DNA of 39,777 bases from Chloroflexota bacterium. Lineage in GTDB: Bacteria; Chloroflexota; Limnocylindria; P2-11E. The stretch lies in the NCBI GenBank assembly GCA_028876375.1, contig JAGWSB010000016.1, forward strand, positions 1 to 39,777. The letters are read 5' to 3'. Made by a program: the position numbers and the translations under genes. Positions 23,947 through 33,373 of the stretch are shown in pieces; position 1 is the first letter of the stretch; the number at the start of each line of letters is the position of its first letter. Below the pieces are notes generated by a model. That model was not told the DNA's origin and made no database searches. It worked only from the letters and a program-made list of their open reading frames with translations.

Positions 23947-25041
23947 ATGCCCAAGGTCGATCACTACTCCGTGCTCGGCGTCGGTAGGGACGCGAGCGCG
24001 GACGACGTCCGCAGCGCGTACCGCAAGCTCGCGCGCCAGTACCACCCGGACGTGAGCGCGGCGGCCGACGCCGCCGAGCGGTTCAAGGAGATCACGCAGG
24101 CGTACGAGGTCCTCTCGGACCCGGAGAAGCGCCAGCGCTACGACATGTTCGGCGACGGCGACCTCGGCGGCATGGCCGGGTTCGGTATCGACGACCTGTT
24201 CAACACCTTCTTCGGCGGGACGCGGCGCCGCGAGCGCGGCCCGGTGCGCGGCGCCGACCTGCGGCTCGAGGTCGAGCTCGACCTCGAGGAAGCGGTGACC
24301 GGCGCCGAGAAGGCCGTGCGCGTCCCGCGCCAGGAGACGTGCGAGCGCTGCCACGGCGGCGGCGCCGAGCCGGGCGCGAAGACGTCCACGTGCGGCACGT
24401 GCGGCGGGCGCGGCGAGGTCCGCCAGGTCCAGCAGTCCCTCTTCGGACGGTTCGTCAGCGTCGCCACCTGTCCGCGGTGCGGCGGATCGGGCAAGAACGT
24501 CGACCAGCTGTGCCGCGACTGCCGCGGCGAGGGACGCATCCACGCCGAGCGCGAGGTGACCGTCGGGTTCCCGCCCGGCATCGACGACGGGCAGCAGATC
24601 CGCGTCGGCGGGCAGGGCGAGTCCGGCATGCGCGGCGGCCCGCCCGGCGACCTGTACGTCCTGGTGCGGCTGCGCGAGCACGCTCTCTTCCGGCGCGACG
24701 GCGACGATCTCGTCCACGTGCTGCGCGTGACCCCGGCGCAGGCGGCCCTCGGCGACGAGCTGAAGGTGCCGACGATCGAGGGCGGCGAGGCCCCGGTGAA
24801 GATCCCCGCGGGCTCGCAGCACGGCCAGTCGGTGCGCCTGCGCGGCAAGGGCATCCCGCGCCTCCACGCGAGCGGCCGCGGCGACGAGATCGTCTACCTC
24901 GACGTCGTCGTCCCGCGCACGCTCAGCAAGGAGGAGCGCGCGCTGTACCAGAAGCTGAAGAGCCTCCGCCCTCAGCCCGAGAAGGACCGCGCGGAGGACG
25001 ACACCATCCTCGGCAAGGTCAGGGATGCCTTCGGCGGCTGA
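23947..25041 (+). CDS. dnaJ: Chaperone DnaJ
   Basis: DHYSVLGVGRDASADDVRSAYRKLARQYHPDVS...; four zinc-finger CxxCxGxG-like motifs (CERCHGGG, CGTCGGRG, CPRCGGSG, CRDCRGEG). Confidence 0.97.
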   Translation: MPKVDHYSVLGVGRDASADDVRSAYRKLARQYHPDVSAAADAAERFKEITQAYEVLSDPEKRQRYDMFGDGDLGGMAGFGIDDLFNTFFGGTRRRERGPVRGADLRLEVELDLEEAVTGAEKAVRVPRQETCERCHGGGAEPGAKTSTCGTCGGRGEVRQVQQSLFGRFVSVATCPRCGGSGKNVDQLCRDCRGEGRIHAEREVTVGFPPGIDDGQQIRVGGQGESGMRGGPPGDLYVLVRLREHALFRRDGDDLVHVLRVTPAQAALGDELKVPTIEGGEAPVKIPAGSQHGQSVRLRGKGIPRLHASGRGDEIVYLDVVVPRTLSKEERALYQKLKSLRPQPEKDRAEDDTILGKVRDAFGG

Positions 25042-25903
25042 GAAGCCGGCCGCCCCCATCCGCTGGGTCGAGATCTCCGTCGCGTCGCATCCCGAGGCCG
25101 TCGAAGCGGTGAGCGAGATCCTCGACCGCGTCGGCTACAACGGCATCGCCGTCGACGTCGCGCTGGACGAGGGTCCGCACGTCGTGAAGGCGTACGTCGT
25201 CTACGACCACGCCGCGCGGGTCAAGGTCCGCCGGGTGAAGGAGGCCATCGGCCGGCTGCGCGCCTTCGGCCTCGGGCCGGTCGGGGAGGTCGCCGTCCGC
25301 CGCATCGCCGACCTGGACTGGCTCGAGTCGTGGAAGTCGCAGTTCACCCCGGTCCGCATCGGCCCCTTCTTCGTGCGGCCCAGCTGGTCGACGGCGCGCG
25401 CCGAGGGCGTCGAGATCGTGCTCGACCCGGGCATGGCGTTCGGCACGGGCCTCCACCCGACGACGCGGCAGTGCCTCGAGGCGGTCGGCGAGATCGACGT
25501 CGCCGGCCGCAGCGTCCTCGACGTCGGGACGGGCTCGGGCATCCTGGCCATCGGCGCGATGAAGCGCGGCGCGGCACGCGTCGTCGCCGTCGACGTCGAT
25601 CCCCTCGCCGTGCGCGCGGCCGAGGAGAACGCGCGGCGGAACGGCGTCGCCATCCACGTCGCGCTGGGCTCGGCCGCGGACGTGGCCGGGACGTTCGACG
25701 TCGTCCTCGCCAACCTCGTCGCCGACGTGCTGGTGCGCGTCGCCGCGGAGCTGCGCGCGCACCTCGCGCCCGGCGGGACGCTGGTGTGCGCGGGGATCGT
25801 GCGGGAGAAGGAGGAGCTCGTCGCGCGGGCCCTGCGAGGTGCGGGACTCACGCCGCGCGGTCGCGACCAGCGGGACGACTGGGTGCGCCTCGACCTCGCG
25901 TGA
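25025..25903 (+). CDS. prmA: Ribosomal protein L11 methyltransferase
   Basis: WVEISVASHPEAVEAVSEILDRVGYNGIAVD...DLDWLESWKSQFTPVRIGPFFVRPSW...IVLDPGMAFGTGLHPTTRQCLEAV...VLDVGTGSGILAIGAMKRGA...VLANLVADVLVRVA. Confidence 0.94.
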   Translation: MPSAAEKPAAPIRWVEISVASHPEAVEAVSEILDRVGYNGIAVDVALDEGPHVVKAYVVYDHAARVKVRRVKEAIGRLRAFGLGPVGEVAVRRIADLDWLESWKSQFTPVRIGPFFVRPSWSTARAEGVEIVLDPGMAFGTGLHPTTRQCLEAVGEIDVAGRSVLDVGTGSGILAIGAMKRGAARVVAVDVDPLAVRAAEENARRNGVAIHVALGSAADVAGTFDVVLANLVADVLVRVAAELRAHLAPGGTLVCAGIVREKEELVARALRGAGLTPRGRDQRDDWVRLDLA

Positions 25904-26628
25904 ACGCGGCACATCGCTTCTTCGTCGACCCCATGGCCCTGAGCGGCGACCGCGCCGCGCTCGCCGGCGACCAGGCCAAGCAGATCGCGTCCGTGCTGCG
26001 GCTGGGCGCCGGCGACGAGATCGTCCTCGTCACCGGCGGGGAGGAGATCGTCGTGCGGCTCGACGCCGTCGCGCGCGGGCGTGTCGAGGGCATCGTCATC
26101 GACCGGCGCGCCGCCGCGGCGGAGCCGGCGCTGCGCCTCACGCTCGCGCTGCCGCTCCTGCGCGGTGACCGTGGCGAGGAGGTCGTCGAGGCCGTCACGC
26201 AGCTCGGCGTGTCGCGCATCGTGCCCCTCGTCAGCGAGCGCAGCGTCGTGCGCGAGCTGTCCCGCGCGAAGCGCGAGCGCTGGGAGCGCATCGCGCGCGA
26301 GTCGGCCGAGACCGCGCGGCGCGGACGCGTCCCGCGCATCGACGACGTCGTCGCGTGGCCGCGTCTCTTCGACGCGCTCGAGCCGCCCGTCGTCGTGGCG
26401 TGGGAGGGCGAGCGCGATCGCGTGCTCGCGGCGGCGGTCGGTCCGTCACTGCGGTCGCTCTCACTCGTGATCGGACCCGAGGGCGGGCTCAGCGAGGAGG
26501 AGGTCGCGCTCGCGCGCGAGCGCGGCGCGTCCGTCGTCACGCTCGGCCGCCGCAACCTCCGCAGCGAGACGGCGGCCATCGCCGCCGTCGCGCAGGCGTT
26601 CCTGCTCGCGGAGGCCATGCGGACCTAG
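25900..26628 (+). CDS. rsmE: 16S rRNA (uracil1498-N3)-methyltransferase
   Basis: VNAAHRFFVD...DQAKQIASVLRLGAGDEIVLVTGGEEIVV...LPLLRGDRGEEVVEAVTQLGVSRIVPLVSERSVV...LVIGPEGGLSEEEVALARERGASVVTLGRRNLRSETAAIAAVA. GTG start overlapping the prmA stop. Confidence 0.94.
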   Translation: MNAAHRFFVDPMALSGDRAALAGDQAKQIASVLRLGAGDEIVLVTGGEEIVVRLDAVARGRVEGIVIDRRAAAAEPALRLTLALPLLRGDRGEEVVEAVTQLGVSRIVPLVSERSVVRELSRAKRERWERIARESAETARRGRVPRIDDVVAWPRLFDALEPPVVVAWEGERDRVLAAAVGPSLRSLSLVIGPEGGLSEEEVALARERGASVVTLGRRNLRSETAAIAAVAQAFLLAEAMRT

Positions 26629-27290
26629 ATCGGCACCACTCCGCGCTCCTGGAGCTGGCTGCGGTCGAAGAGGGCGCGGTCGAGAAGGATCTTCGGCAGC
26701 GGGGCGCCCGTCGCGACGTCGTCCGCGATCCCCGCGGTGATCCGCCGCAGCAGGACGAGCGCGAAGACGAGCCCGCCGCCGACGACGAGCGACCGCGGGC
26801 CGGCGGCCAGGTCGACGACGGCGGGCCACACGAGGAAGCTGAGGATCGCGGCGAGCGGGACGAGGCGCGTGGGATGCGGGCGGATGGCGAAGCGCGCGCC
26901 CGCCGCCGCGAGCACGAGCGCCGCGCAGGGGATGGCCGCGACCGGGTCGAGCACGAGGATCGTGCCCCAGGCCGTCGCGTTCGCGCGGCCGCCGTCGAGG
27001 TCGTGGAAGATCGGCCACATCTGTCCGGCGACGACGGCGAGCGCGCAGAAGGCGCGCATCTCGAGCGGCAGCCCGAACGCCGCGGCGACGAGGATCGCGA
27101 CGCAGCCCTTGAGGAGGTCGAGCCCGCCGCCGAAGAGGCCCCAGCGCGGGCCGAGGGCCCGCGCGAGGTTGCTCCCGCCCAGCTTTCGCGACCCCGTCGC
27201 CCGCAGGTCGACGCCGTGCCACCACGCGACGATCCAGGGGAACGAGAAGGAGCCCAGGAGGTAGGACGCGACGACGAGGGGAAGATCCAC
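26625..27290 (-). CDS. PlsY-like glycerol-3-phosphate acyltransferase family protein (divergent)
   Basis: VDLPLVVASYLLGSFSFPWIVAWWHGVDLRATGSRKLGGSNLARALGPRWGLFGGGLDLLKGCVAILVAAAFGLP...WPIFHDLDGGRANATAWGTILVLDP; PlsY motif order and multi-TM profile. Confidence 0.78.
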   Translation of the reverse strand: MDLPLVVASYLLGSFSFPWIVAWWHGVDLRATGSRKLGGSNLARALGPRWGLFGGGLDLLKGCVAILVAAAFGLPLEMRAFCALAVVAGQMWPIFHDLDGGRANATAWGTILVLDPVAAIPCAALVLAAAGARFAIRPHPTRLVPLAAILSFLVWPAVVDLAAGPRSLVVGGGLVFALVLLRRITAGIADDVATGAPLPKILLDRALFDRSQLQERGVVPI

Positions 27291-27309
27291 TGCGGGTACT
27301 CTGCCTGAC

Positions 27310-27645
27310 GTGGCGGACTGCCTGTTCTGCGGGATCGCCGCGCACCGCGTCCCCGCGACGATCGTCCACGAGGACGACGACGTCGTCGTCTTCAAGGACC
27401 TGCGCCCGCAGGCCCCGCTCCACGTCCTCGTCATCCCCAAGGAGCACGTCGCCTCGCTCGCCGAGGCCGACGTCGCGCTCGCCGGGACGGTCGCCGCGGC
27501 GGCGGCGAAGGCGGCGGCCGACGCGGGCTATTCCGCGAGCGGCTACCGGGTCGTCGCCAACACCGGGCCGGACGCGGGCCAGAGCGTCGCCCACCTCCAC
27601 TTCCACGTGCTGGCCGGGCGGCCGCTGGGGTGGCCACCCGGCTGA
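27310..27645 (+). CDS. HIT family protein
   Basis: ADCLFCGIAAHRVPATIVHEDDDVVVFKDLRPQAPLHVLVIPKEHVASL...VANTGPDAGQSVAHLHFHVLAGRPLGWPPG; HxHxH motif. Confidence 0.94.
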   Translation: MADCLFCGIAAHRVPATIVHEDDDVVVFKDLRPQAPLHVLVIPKEHVASLAEADVALAGTVAAAAAKAAADAGYSASGYRVVANTGPDAGQSVAHLHFHVLAGRPLGWPPG

Positions 27646-27779
27646 CCTCGCGCTAAAGCTGCGCGTATCTTTCACAGACGCGGAGGGCGCGCTCCCGGTA
27701 CTATCCGTCTCGCGGCGGCCATGAAGACCGCCGTCGTTCTGTCATTAGGGGCGCACGAGAGGCGGGTGACTGGCACCAG

Positions 27780-27947
27780 GTGACCGAAGTGATCATCGGC
27801 GACGGGGAGTCCTTCGAGGCTGCCCTCCGCCGCTTCAACAAGAAGATCCAGCAGGCCGGGATCCTCGCGGAGGCCCGCCGCCGCGAGTACTACGAGCGGC
27901 CCGCGGCGAAACGTAAGCGGAAGGAAGCGAAGCGCCGTAAGCGCTAA
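27780..27947 (+). CDS. rpsU: 30S ribosomal protein S21
   Basis: GTG start: [55 protein letters not shown]; 55 aa, below ORF-track cutoff. Classic bS21 pattern. Confidence 0.93.
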   Translation: MTEVIIGDGESFEAALRRFNKKIQQAGILAEARRREYYERPAAKRKRKEAKRRKR

Positions 27948-27968
27948 GTCCCTCCTCGAGGTCCCTCA

Positions 27969-28448
27969 ATAGCCGAGCTCAAGGCGCGTATCGAGAGCGA
28001 TATGCGCGCGTCCGCGAAGGCGCAGGACGTCGTGCGACGCGACACGCTGCGCTTCGCGCTGGCCGCCCTCCACAACGAGGAGGTCGCCCAGCGCCGCGAG
28101 CTGACGGACGAGGAGATCGTCGGCGTCCTCACCAAGCAGGCGAAGATGCGCCGCGAGTCGATCGAGGCCTTCGAGAAGGGCGGTCGCGCCGAGCTCGTCG
28201 CCAAGGAGACCGCGGAGCTCAAGGTCATCGAGGGCTACCTGCCGCAGCAGCTGGACCGCGACGAGATCGTCACGCTCGCGCGCGCGGCGATCGCCGAGAC
28301 GGGCGCCGCCTCGCCGCAGGACCAGGGGAAGGTCATGCAGAAGCTCATGCCCCGCGTCAAGGGCCGCGCCGAGGGGAAGGTCGTCGCGACGGTGGTCACC
28401 GAGCTCTTGCGGGGGATCGCGGGGGCGGAGCCCCCGCGCACGCCCTGA
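27969..28448 (+). CDS. yqeY: GatB/YqeY domain protein; N-terminus uncertain (ATA 27969 or ATG 28002)
   Basis: [100 protein letters not shown]... Confidence 0.9.
   Translation: MAELKARIESDMRASAKAQDVVRRDTLRFALAALHNEEVAQRRELTDEEIVGVLTKQAKMRRESIEAFEKGGRAELVAKETAELKVIEGYLPQQLDRDEIVTLARAAIAETGAASPQDQGKVMQKLMPRVKGRAEGKVVATVVTELLRGIAGAEPPRTP
28418..28438. repeat. Perfect GC palindrome at the 3' end of yqeY
   Basis: CGCGGGGGC-GGA-GCCCCCGCG. Confidence 0.7.
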
Positions 28449-30721
28449 TGGCGCACGCCTACGAGATCACGATCCTCATCCCCGATCCCGACGAGATGAT
28501 GTTCGTGACCGGGATGAACGACCAGAACATCGACCGCATCGAGCGCGAGTTCGGCGTGAAGGTGATCTCGCGCGGCGCGGAGCTGCGCATCAGCGGCGAC
28601 CCGGCGTCGGTGGCGCGGGTGAGCGACCTCGTCACGGCGATGCGCGGGATCTCCGGCCGCGACGAGGAGCTGCGGAAGCCGGCGCTCGAGCGCCTCATCG
28701 GCGACGCCAAGGAGCGTCCCGTCGTCGCGCCGGAGGAGCTGCGCGAGCACATCGCAACGACGACGACCGGCAAGCGGATCAAGCCGCAGTCGGAGAACCA
28801 GCGGCGCTACGTCGAGGCCATCAAGTCGAACGACCTCGTGTTCGCCATCGGGGTCGCCGGCACCGGGAAGTGCATCGCCAGCGACTCTCTGGTGCTGACC
28901 GGCGAGGGGATCGCTGAGATCGGATCCCTCGGCGCTGCGCTCGCCGACGACGCGTACGAACCTTCCGATGTCGTGATACACGGACTCGAAGGCGCAGAGA
29001 ACGCCTCTCATGTCTATTCGGGCGGCGTCAGCGACACGATCAAGATCCTGACACGCTTCGGCTACGCGATCGAAGCGACACCGGAGCATCCGTTGCTTGT
29101 GATGGATCCAAGCGGGGACCTGCAATGGCGCCGCAGCGACGCTCTCAAGCGGGGTGATGTCGTCGCGCTCCAGCGCGGACAGCGGATGTTCGGCACGTGC
29201 ACTCGCGTCGGCTTCGATTACGCGCCGATACAACCTTGGGGCGATCACTCGAAGCCGGTGGTCCTCGAAGAGCTCGACGAGCAGATGGCGTACTTCATGG
29301 GCATCGTCACCGGTGACGGATGCGTCACCGAGCGGAATCGGATCGCATTGACGTCGGCGGATGCGGATGTCATCGAGGCATTCCACGCCGTCGCCCGCCG
29401 GTTCGACTTGAACGTGTTCGTGAACCGGAAGGGCGCGTCGCTACCTGACCACGTGATCGCGAGTTCCCAGCTGTATCGGCTTCTCGCTCATCTCGGCGTA
29501 GGGACGGTCCGCGCGCCCCAGAAGCGCATCCCTTGCTCGGTCCTCCGAGCGCCGGAACGGATCGTTCGCGCGTTCCTTCGCGGGCTCTACGACACCGACG
29601 GTTCGCTAGAGCGCGGGAGTGTCGTTTCCTTGACGCTGACGTCTGAACGGTTGATCCGCGAGGTCCAGATCGTTCTCTTGAACCTCGGGATCGTATCGTC
29701 GCGGGGTCTCAAGCACGGCAGGTACAACGGCCAAGTTCACGTATCCCATCGGCTCGTGATCGCGGGTGCCGAGGTCGACCGCTTCTTCGACCTTGTCGGC
29801 TTCACGCTCCGACGCAAATGCAGTCTCGTGACCCCACAGAAACGGAACGTCAACGTCGACGTGATCCCGTTCGTCGCCATGCCGCTGCATGAGGCGATGC
29901 GGGAGACCACGCTCACACGCGCACAGCACGCGCGCTTCGCCGACTATCGGCGTGGCTCGCGTCGGCCGAGCTACGAGAAGCTCGGCGAGCTTGTCGCGAC
30001 CCTCGAGGAGAAGGATGTCGACGTCGGCGTCCTCGCGCCACTGCACCATCTTCTCGATCTGCGCCTTCTTTTCGTCGAGGTCGTCTCTCTAGAGCCGTCG
30101 CGCTCCAAGGTCTTTGATCTCACCGTTCCGGGAACGCACTCTTTCGTCGCCAACGGCTTCGTGAATCACAACTCGTACCTCGCGGTCGCGATGGGCGTGC
30201 AGGCGCTGCGCGAGAGGCGCGTGAACCGCCTCATCCTCACGCGTCCCGCCGTCGAGGCGGGGGAGCGCCTCGGCTTCCTCCCCGGCGACCTGCGCGAGAA
30301 GGTGGACCCGTACCTCCGTCCGCTCTACGACGCGCTGTACGACCTCATGCCGCCGGAACGGTCGGCGCGCGCGATGGAGCGCGGGGAGATCGAGGTGGCG
30401 CCGCTCGCCTACATGCGCGGACGGACGCTGAACGAGGCGTTCATCATCCTCGACGAGGCGCAGAACACGACGCCCGCGCAGATGAAGATGTTCCTCACGC
30501 GCCTCGGCTACGGCTCGCAGGCCGTCGTCACCGGGGACGTGACGCAGATCGACCTCGCGCCGGGACAGCCCTCCGGGCTCCTCGTCGCGCGCGGCGTCCT
30601 CGAGAGCGTCGAGGGCATCTCTTTCGTCGACTTCGACGAGCGCGACGTCATCCGGCACGAGCTCGTCGCGCGCATCGTCCACGCCTACGAGAGGTACGAC
30701 AAGGAGAGCGGCGGGAAGTGA
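28448..30721 (+). CDS. phoH: PhoH-like ATPase interrupted in frame by an intein
   Basis: N-extein ...[26 protein letters not shown] and C-extein [59 protein letters not shown]...[40 protein letters not shown] rebuild a standard PhoH. Confidence 0.97.
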   Translation: MAHAYEITILIPDPDEMMFVTGMNDQNIDRIEREFGVKVISRGAELRISGDPASVARVSDLVTAMRGISGRDEELRKPALERLIGDAKERPVVAPEELREHIATTTTGKRIKPQSENQRRYVEAIKSNDLVFAIGVAGTGKCIASDSLVLTGEGIAEIGSLGAALADDAYEPSDVVIHGLEGAENASHVYSGGVSDTIKILTRFGYAIEATPEHPLLVMDPSGDLQWRRSDALKRGDVVALQRGQRMFGTCTRVGFDYAPIQPWGDHSKPVVLEELDEQMAYFMGIVTGDGCVTERNRIALTSADADVIEAFHAVARRFDLNVFVNRKGASLPDHVIASSQLYRLLAHLGVGTVRAPQKRIPCSVLRAPERIVRAFLRGLYDTDGSLERGSVVSLTLTSERLIREVQIVLLNLGIVSSRGLKHGRYNGQVHVSHRLVIAGAEVDRFFDLVGFTLRRKCSLVTPQKRNVNVDVIPFVAMPLHEAMRETTLTRAQHARFADYRRGSRRPSYEKLGELVATLEEKDVDVGVLAPLHHLLDLRLLFVEVVSLEPSRSKVFDLTVPGTHSFVANGFVNHNSYLAVAMGVQALRERRVNRLILTRPAVEAGERLGFLPGDLREKVDPYLRPLYDALYDLMPPERSARAMERGEIEVAPLAYMRGRTLNEAFIILDEAQNTTPAQMKMFLTRLGYGSQAVVTGDVTQIDLAPGQPSGLLVARGVLESVEGISFVDFDERDVIRHELVARIVHAYERYDKESGGK
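28871..30172 (+). mobile_element. Intein (434 aa) with LAGLIDADG-type homing endonuclease, inserted in the PhoH Walker A
   Basis: Starts [20 protein letters not shown] (block A). Block [15 protein letters not shown] (TxxH). Endonuclease motifs [12 protein letters not shown] and [13 protein letters not shown]. Block [23 protein letters not shown], then +1 Ser. Lower GC than flanks. Confidence 0.96.
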
Positions 30722-32835
30722 TCGCGTTCCGCCGCGCGAGCGCGCCGCGCCTGCAGCTCGAGCGCCTGCGCGACCTCGTGCGCGAGGATCCGCGCGCGCG
30801 CCTGGGCGCGTTCGTGCTCCTCGTCGGCCTGGCGACGGCCCTGGCCATGCTCCTCTCGCCGCCGGCCACGTTCACGTACCAGGCGGGCCAGGTCGCCGAC
30901 CGCTCCGTCAAGGCGCAGCGCTCGGTGTCCTTCGTGTCGGAGTCGCTCACGGAGGCGGAGCGCGAGCGCGCCGCCGCCGCGGTGCCCAAGCAGTACAAGC
31001 GCGATCCGGCCGTCGCGGTCGACGCCGCGGGGAAGGTCTCCTCGACGATCGCCGACGTCACGCGCATCCGCGGCGAGCAGACGCTGACCCGCGACCAGAA
31101 GATCGTCGCCATGACGCGGATCACCGGATCCGACCTCAGCGGCCCTCTCGCGACCGACGCGGTGGACATGTCGGCGGCGGAGTGGGACGCCGTCGCGAAG
31201 GCGACGGACCGCGCGGTGCAGGACCTCTACGCGCAGGGCCTGCGCGAGGAGGCGGTCGCGCAGGCCGTGACCGACGTCGTGAAGGCCTTCCCGGTCACGT
31301 GGACCGACCGCCAGAAGCGCGTGGCCGCCGCGCTCGTGCAGCAGCACGTCAGCGCGAACGACCTCTACGACCCCGCGGCGACCGTCGCGGCGCAGGGCGC
31401 CGCGCGCGCCGCGGTCGCGCCGGTCCAGGTGCAGGTCGCGGCGGGCGAGGTCGTCGTGCGCGAGGGCAGCGTCGTCACGCCGCAGGACGTCGAGAAGCTG
31501 CGCGCGCTCGGCCTCGTCGACCAGGGGCCGGACCGCGCCCTCGCCGTCGGGCTCGTCGGCTGGGCGTTCCTCGTCGCGGGCGTCCTCGCGCTGTTCATCG
31601 AGCGTTACGCCGAAGAGGCGTGGGCCGACGACAACAAGCTCCTCCTCGTCGGGCTCTCGCTGACGGCGCTCGTCGTGGCCACGCGCGTGCTCGTGCCCGC
31701 GCACACCCTCGCCGTCTACTACGTCCCCTACGCCGCGGTGGCGATAATGCTCACCGTCCTCGTCGGCGGGCGGACCGCTCTGGCGACGCAGATCGCGGGC
31801 GCCCTCCACGTCGGCATCCTCTCCGGCCGCGTCGACCTCGTCGCGTACGTGCTCGTGCCCGCGCTCCTCGGGATGGCCGCCATCCGCCGCGCGACGACGG
31901 CCCGCGAGTTCGTCGCCGGCGCGTTCAACGTCGCCGGCGGCAGCCTCGGCGTGATCGGCGCGTTCCTCCTCGTCTCGCGGCCCACCGACGTCATCGGCCT
32001 CCTCCAGCTCGCGATCGGCGCGGTCTCGAGCGGCGCCCTGTCGGGCCTCTTCGCCTTCGGGGCCAGCGTCCTGCTCGGCCACCTCTTCCGCATCACGACC
32101 GTCTTCGAGCTGCGCGAGCTGGCCGATCCCGACCACCCGCTCCTGCGGCAGCTCCTGCTGCGCACGCCCGGCACCTACCACCACTCGCTCCTCGTCGCGA
32201 ACCTCGCCGAGCGCGCCGCGGAGGTCATCGGGGCGGATCCGCTCACGGCGCGCGTCGCCGCCTACTACCACGACATCGGCAAGATGCGGAACCCGCTCGC
32301 CTTCATCGAGAACCAGACCGCCGGCAACCCCCACGACGACCTCGACCCGCTCGTCTCCGCGCAGATCGTGTCGGCGCACGTGCGCGACGGGCTCGTCCTC
32401 GCGGAGCGGTACCACCTCCCGGAGAAGATCCGCGAGGTCATCCCCGCGCACCACGGCACGTCGCTCATCAAGTACTTCTGGCAGACGGCGCAGGAGCGCG
32501 GACAGAAGGTCGACGAGGCGTCGTTCCGACACCCCGGCCCGAAGCCGCGGAGCCGCGAAGCGGGGATCGTCATGCTCGCCGACGGGGTCGAGGCCGCCGT
32601 CCGGTCGCTCGAGCACAAGGACGCGGAGACCATCTCGGCGATGGTCGACCGCATCGTCGAGGAGCGCGTCAACGACGGGCAGCTCGACGAGTGCGACCTC
32701 ACGCTCCGCGACATCCACCGCATCCGCGACGCGTTCTGCGAGCTGCTCCTCGGCGTCTACCACGAGCGGATCCCGTATCCCGAGGACCGCATCGCGCGCA
32801 TCGGCGACCTCCACCCGCCCGCCGCGTCGCAGTAG
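30718..32835 (+). CDS. 7TM-HD phosphohydrolase, PgpH-like (putative c-di-AMP phosphodiesterase)
   Basis: TM segment, extracellular region, multi-TM 7TMR-like region, then [41 protein letters not shown]...[15 protein letters not shown]...[13 protein letters not shown] (HD motif). Confidence 0.92.
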   Translation: MIAFRRASAPRLQLERLRDLVREDPRARLGAFVLLVGLATALAMLLSPPATFTYQAGQVADRSVKAQRSVSFVSESLTEAERERAAAAVPKQYKRDPAVAVDAAGKVSSTIADVTRIRGEQTLTRDQKIVAMTRITGSDLSGPLATDAVDMSAAEWDAVAKATDRAVQDLYAQGLREEAVAQAVTDVVKAFPVTWTDRQKRVAAALVQQHVSANDLYDPAATVAAQGAARAAVAPVQVQVAAGEVVVREGSVVTPQDVEKLRALGLVDQGPDRALAVGLVGWAFLVAGVLALFIERYAEEAWADDNKLLLVGLSLTALVVATRVLVPAHTLAVYYVPYAAVAIMLTVLVGGRTALATQIAGALHVGILSGRVDLVAYVLVPALLGMAAIRRATTAREFVAGAFNVAGGSLGVIGAFLLVSRPTDVIGLLQLAIGAVSSGALSGLFAFGASVLLGHLFRITTVFELRELADPDHPLLRQLLLRTPGTYHHSLLVANLAERAAEVIGADPLTARVAAYYHDIGKMRNPLAFIENQTAGNPHDDLDPLVSAQIVSAHVRDGLVLAERYHLPEKIREVIPAHHGTSLIKYFWQTAQERGQKVDEASFRHPGPKPRSREAGIVMLADGVEAAVRSLEHKDAETISAMVDRIVEERVNDGQLDECDLTLRDIHRIRDAFCELLLGVYHERIPYPEDRIARIGDLHPPAASQ

Positions 32836-32846
32836 GTGAGCTGACG

Positions 32847-33326
32847 GTGCGCATCGCCGTCAGCGGGGACGCGCCGGTGGACCTCGGGCAGGTCCGGCGC
32901 GCGGTGCGCGCCGCGCTCAGGCCCTACCGCCTGCCGCGTGACACCCAGCTAGCGATCGCCTTCGTCGACGACGCCGAGATGAGACGCCTCAACCGCGCGC
33001 ACCGCGGTAAGGACCGCACGACGGACGTTCTCTCCTTCGGGCAGGAGCTCCCGCCGGGCGCCAAAGGCGAGGCGGCGCGCGGCGCGCTCCGGCGCGACGT
33101 CGACGGCGGCCTCCAGCTCGGCGACCTCGTCATCAGCGTCGCGCAGGCGCGGCGGCAGGCGAAGCGCGGGGGCCGCGCCCTCGGTCGGGAGGTCGCCTTC
33201 CTGGCGGCCCATGGAGCTCTCCACCTCCTCGGCTACGAGGACGAGACACCGGATGGATACCGCGAGATGGTCCGTCTGGGTACCGCGGCGGTGGTAAATG
33301 CGCCCAAAGGTGTGAGAACTCTGTAA
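32847..33326 (+). CDS. ybeY: Endoribonuclease YbeY-like protein
   Basis: VRIAVSGDAPVDLGQVRRAVRAALRPYRLPRDTQLAIAFVDDAEMRRLNRAHRGKDRTTDVLSF...LGDLVISVAQARRQAKRGGRALGREVAFLAAHGALHLLGYEDETPDGYREM. Confidence 0.9.
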   Translation: MRIAVSGDAPVDLGQVRRAVRAALRPYRLPRDTQLAIAFVDDAEMRRLNRAHRGKDRTTDVLSFGQELPPGAKGEAARGALRRDVDGGLQLGDLVISVAQARRQAKRGGRALGREVAFLAAHGALHLLGYEDETPDGYREMVRLGTAAVVNAPKGVRTL

Positions 33327-33373
33327 GGTCGGCAACTTCGCGGGCGCCCCGACCGTTACAACACTCGACCGAT

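Noticed and set aside
28871-30172. Insert in PhoH considered as a group I/II intron or an ordinary domain insertion
   Set aside because: Reading frame is continuous and carries intein blocks A, B, F and G with C1, HN and +1 Ser; these protein-splicing signals favour an intein.
30685-32814. 709-aa minus ORF antisense to the pgpH-like gene
   Set aside because: Composition typical of a GC-driven shadow ORF; the plus frame has clear HD and TM features.
33328-33353. GGTCGG...CCGACC inverted repeat between ybeY and the beta-lactamase-fold gene
   Set aside because: Six-bp arms with a 14-nt loop and no T-tract; could be chance.
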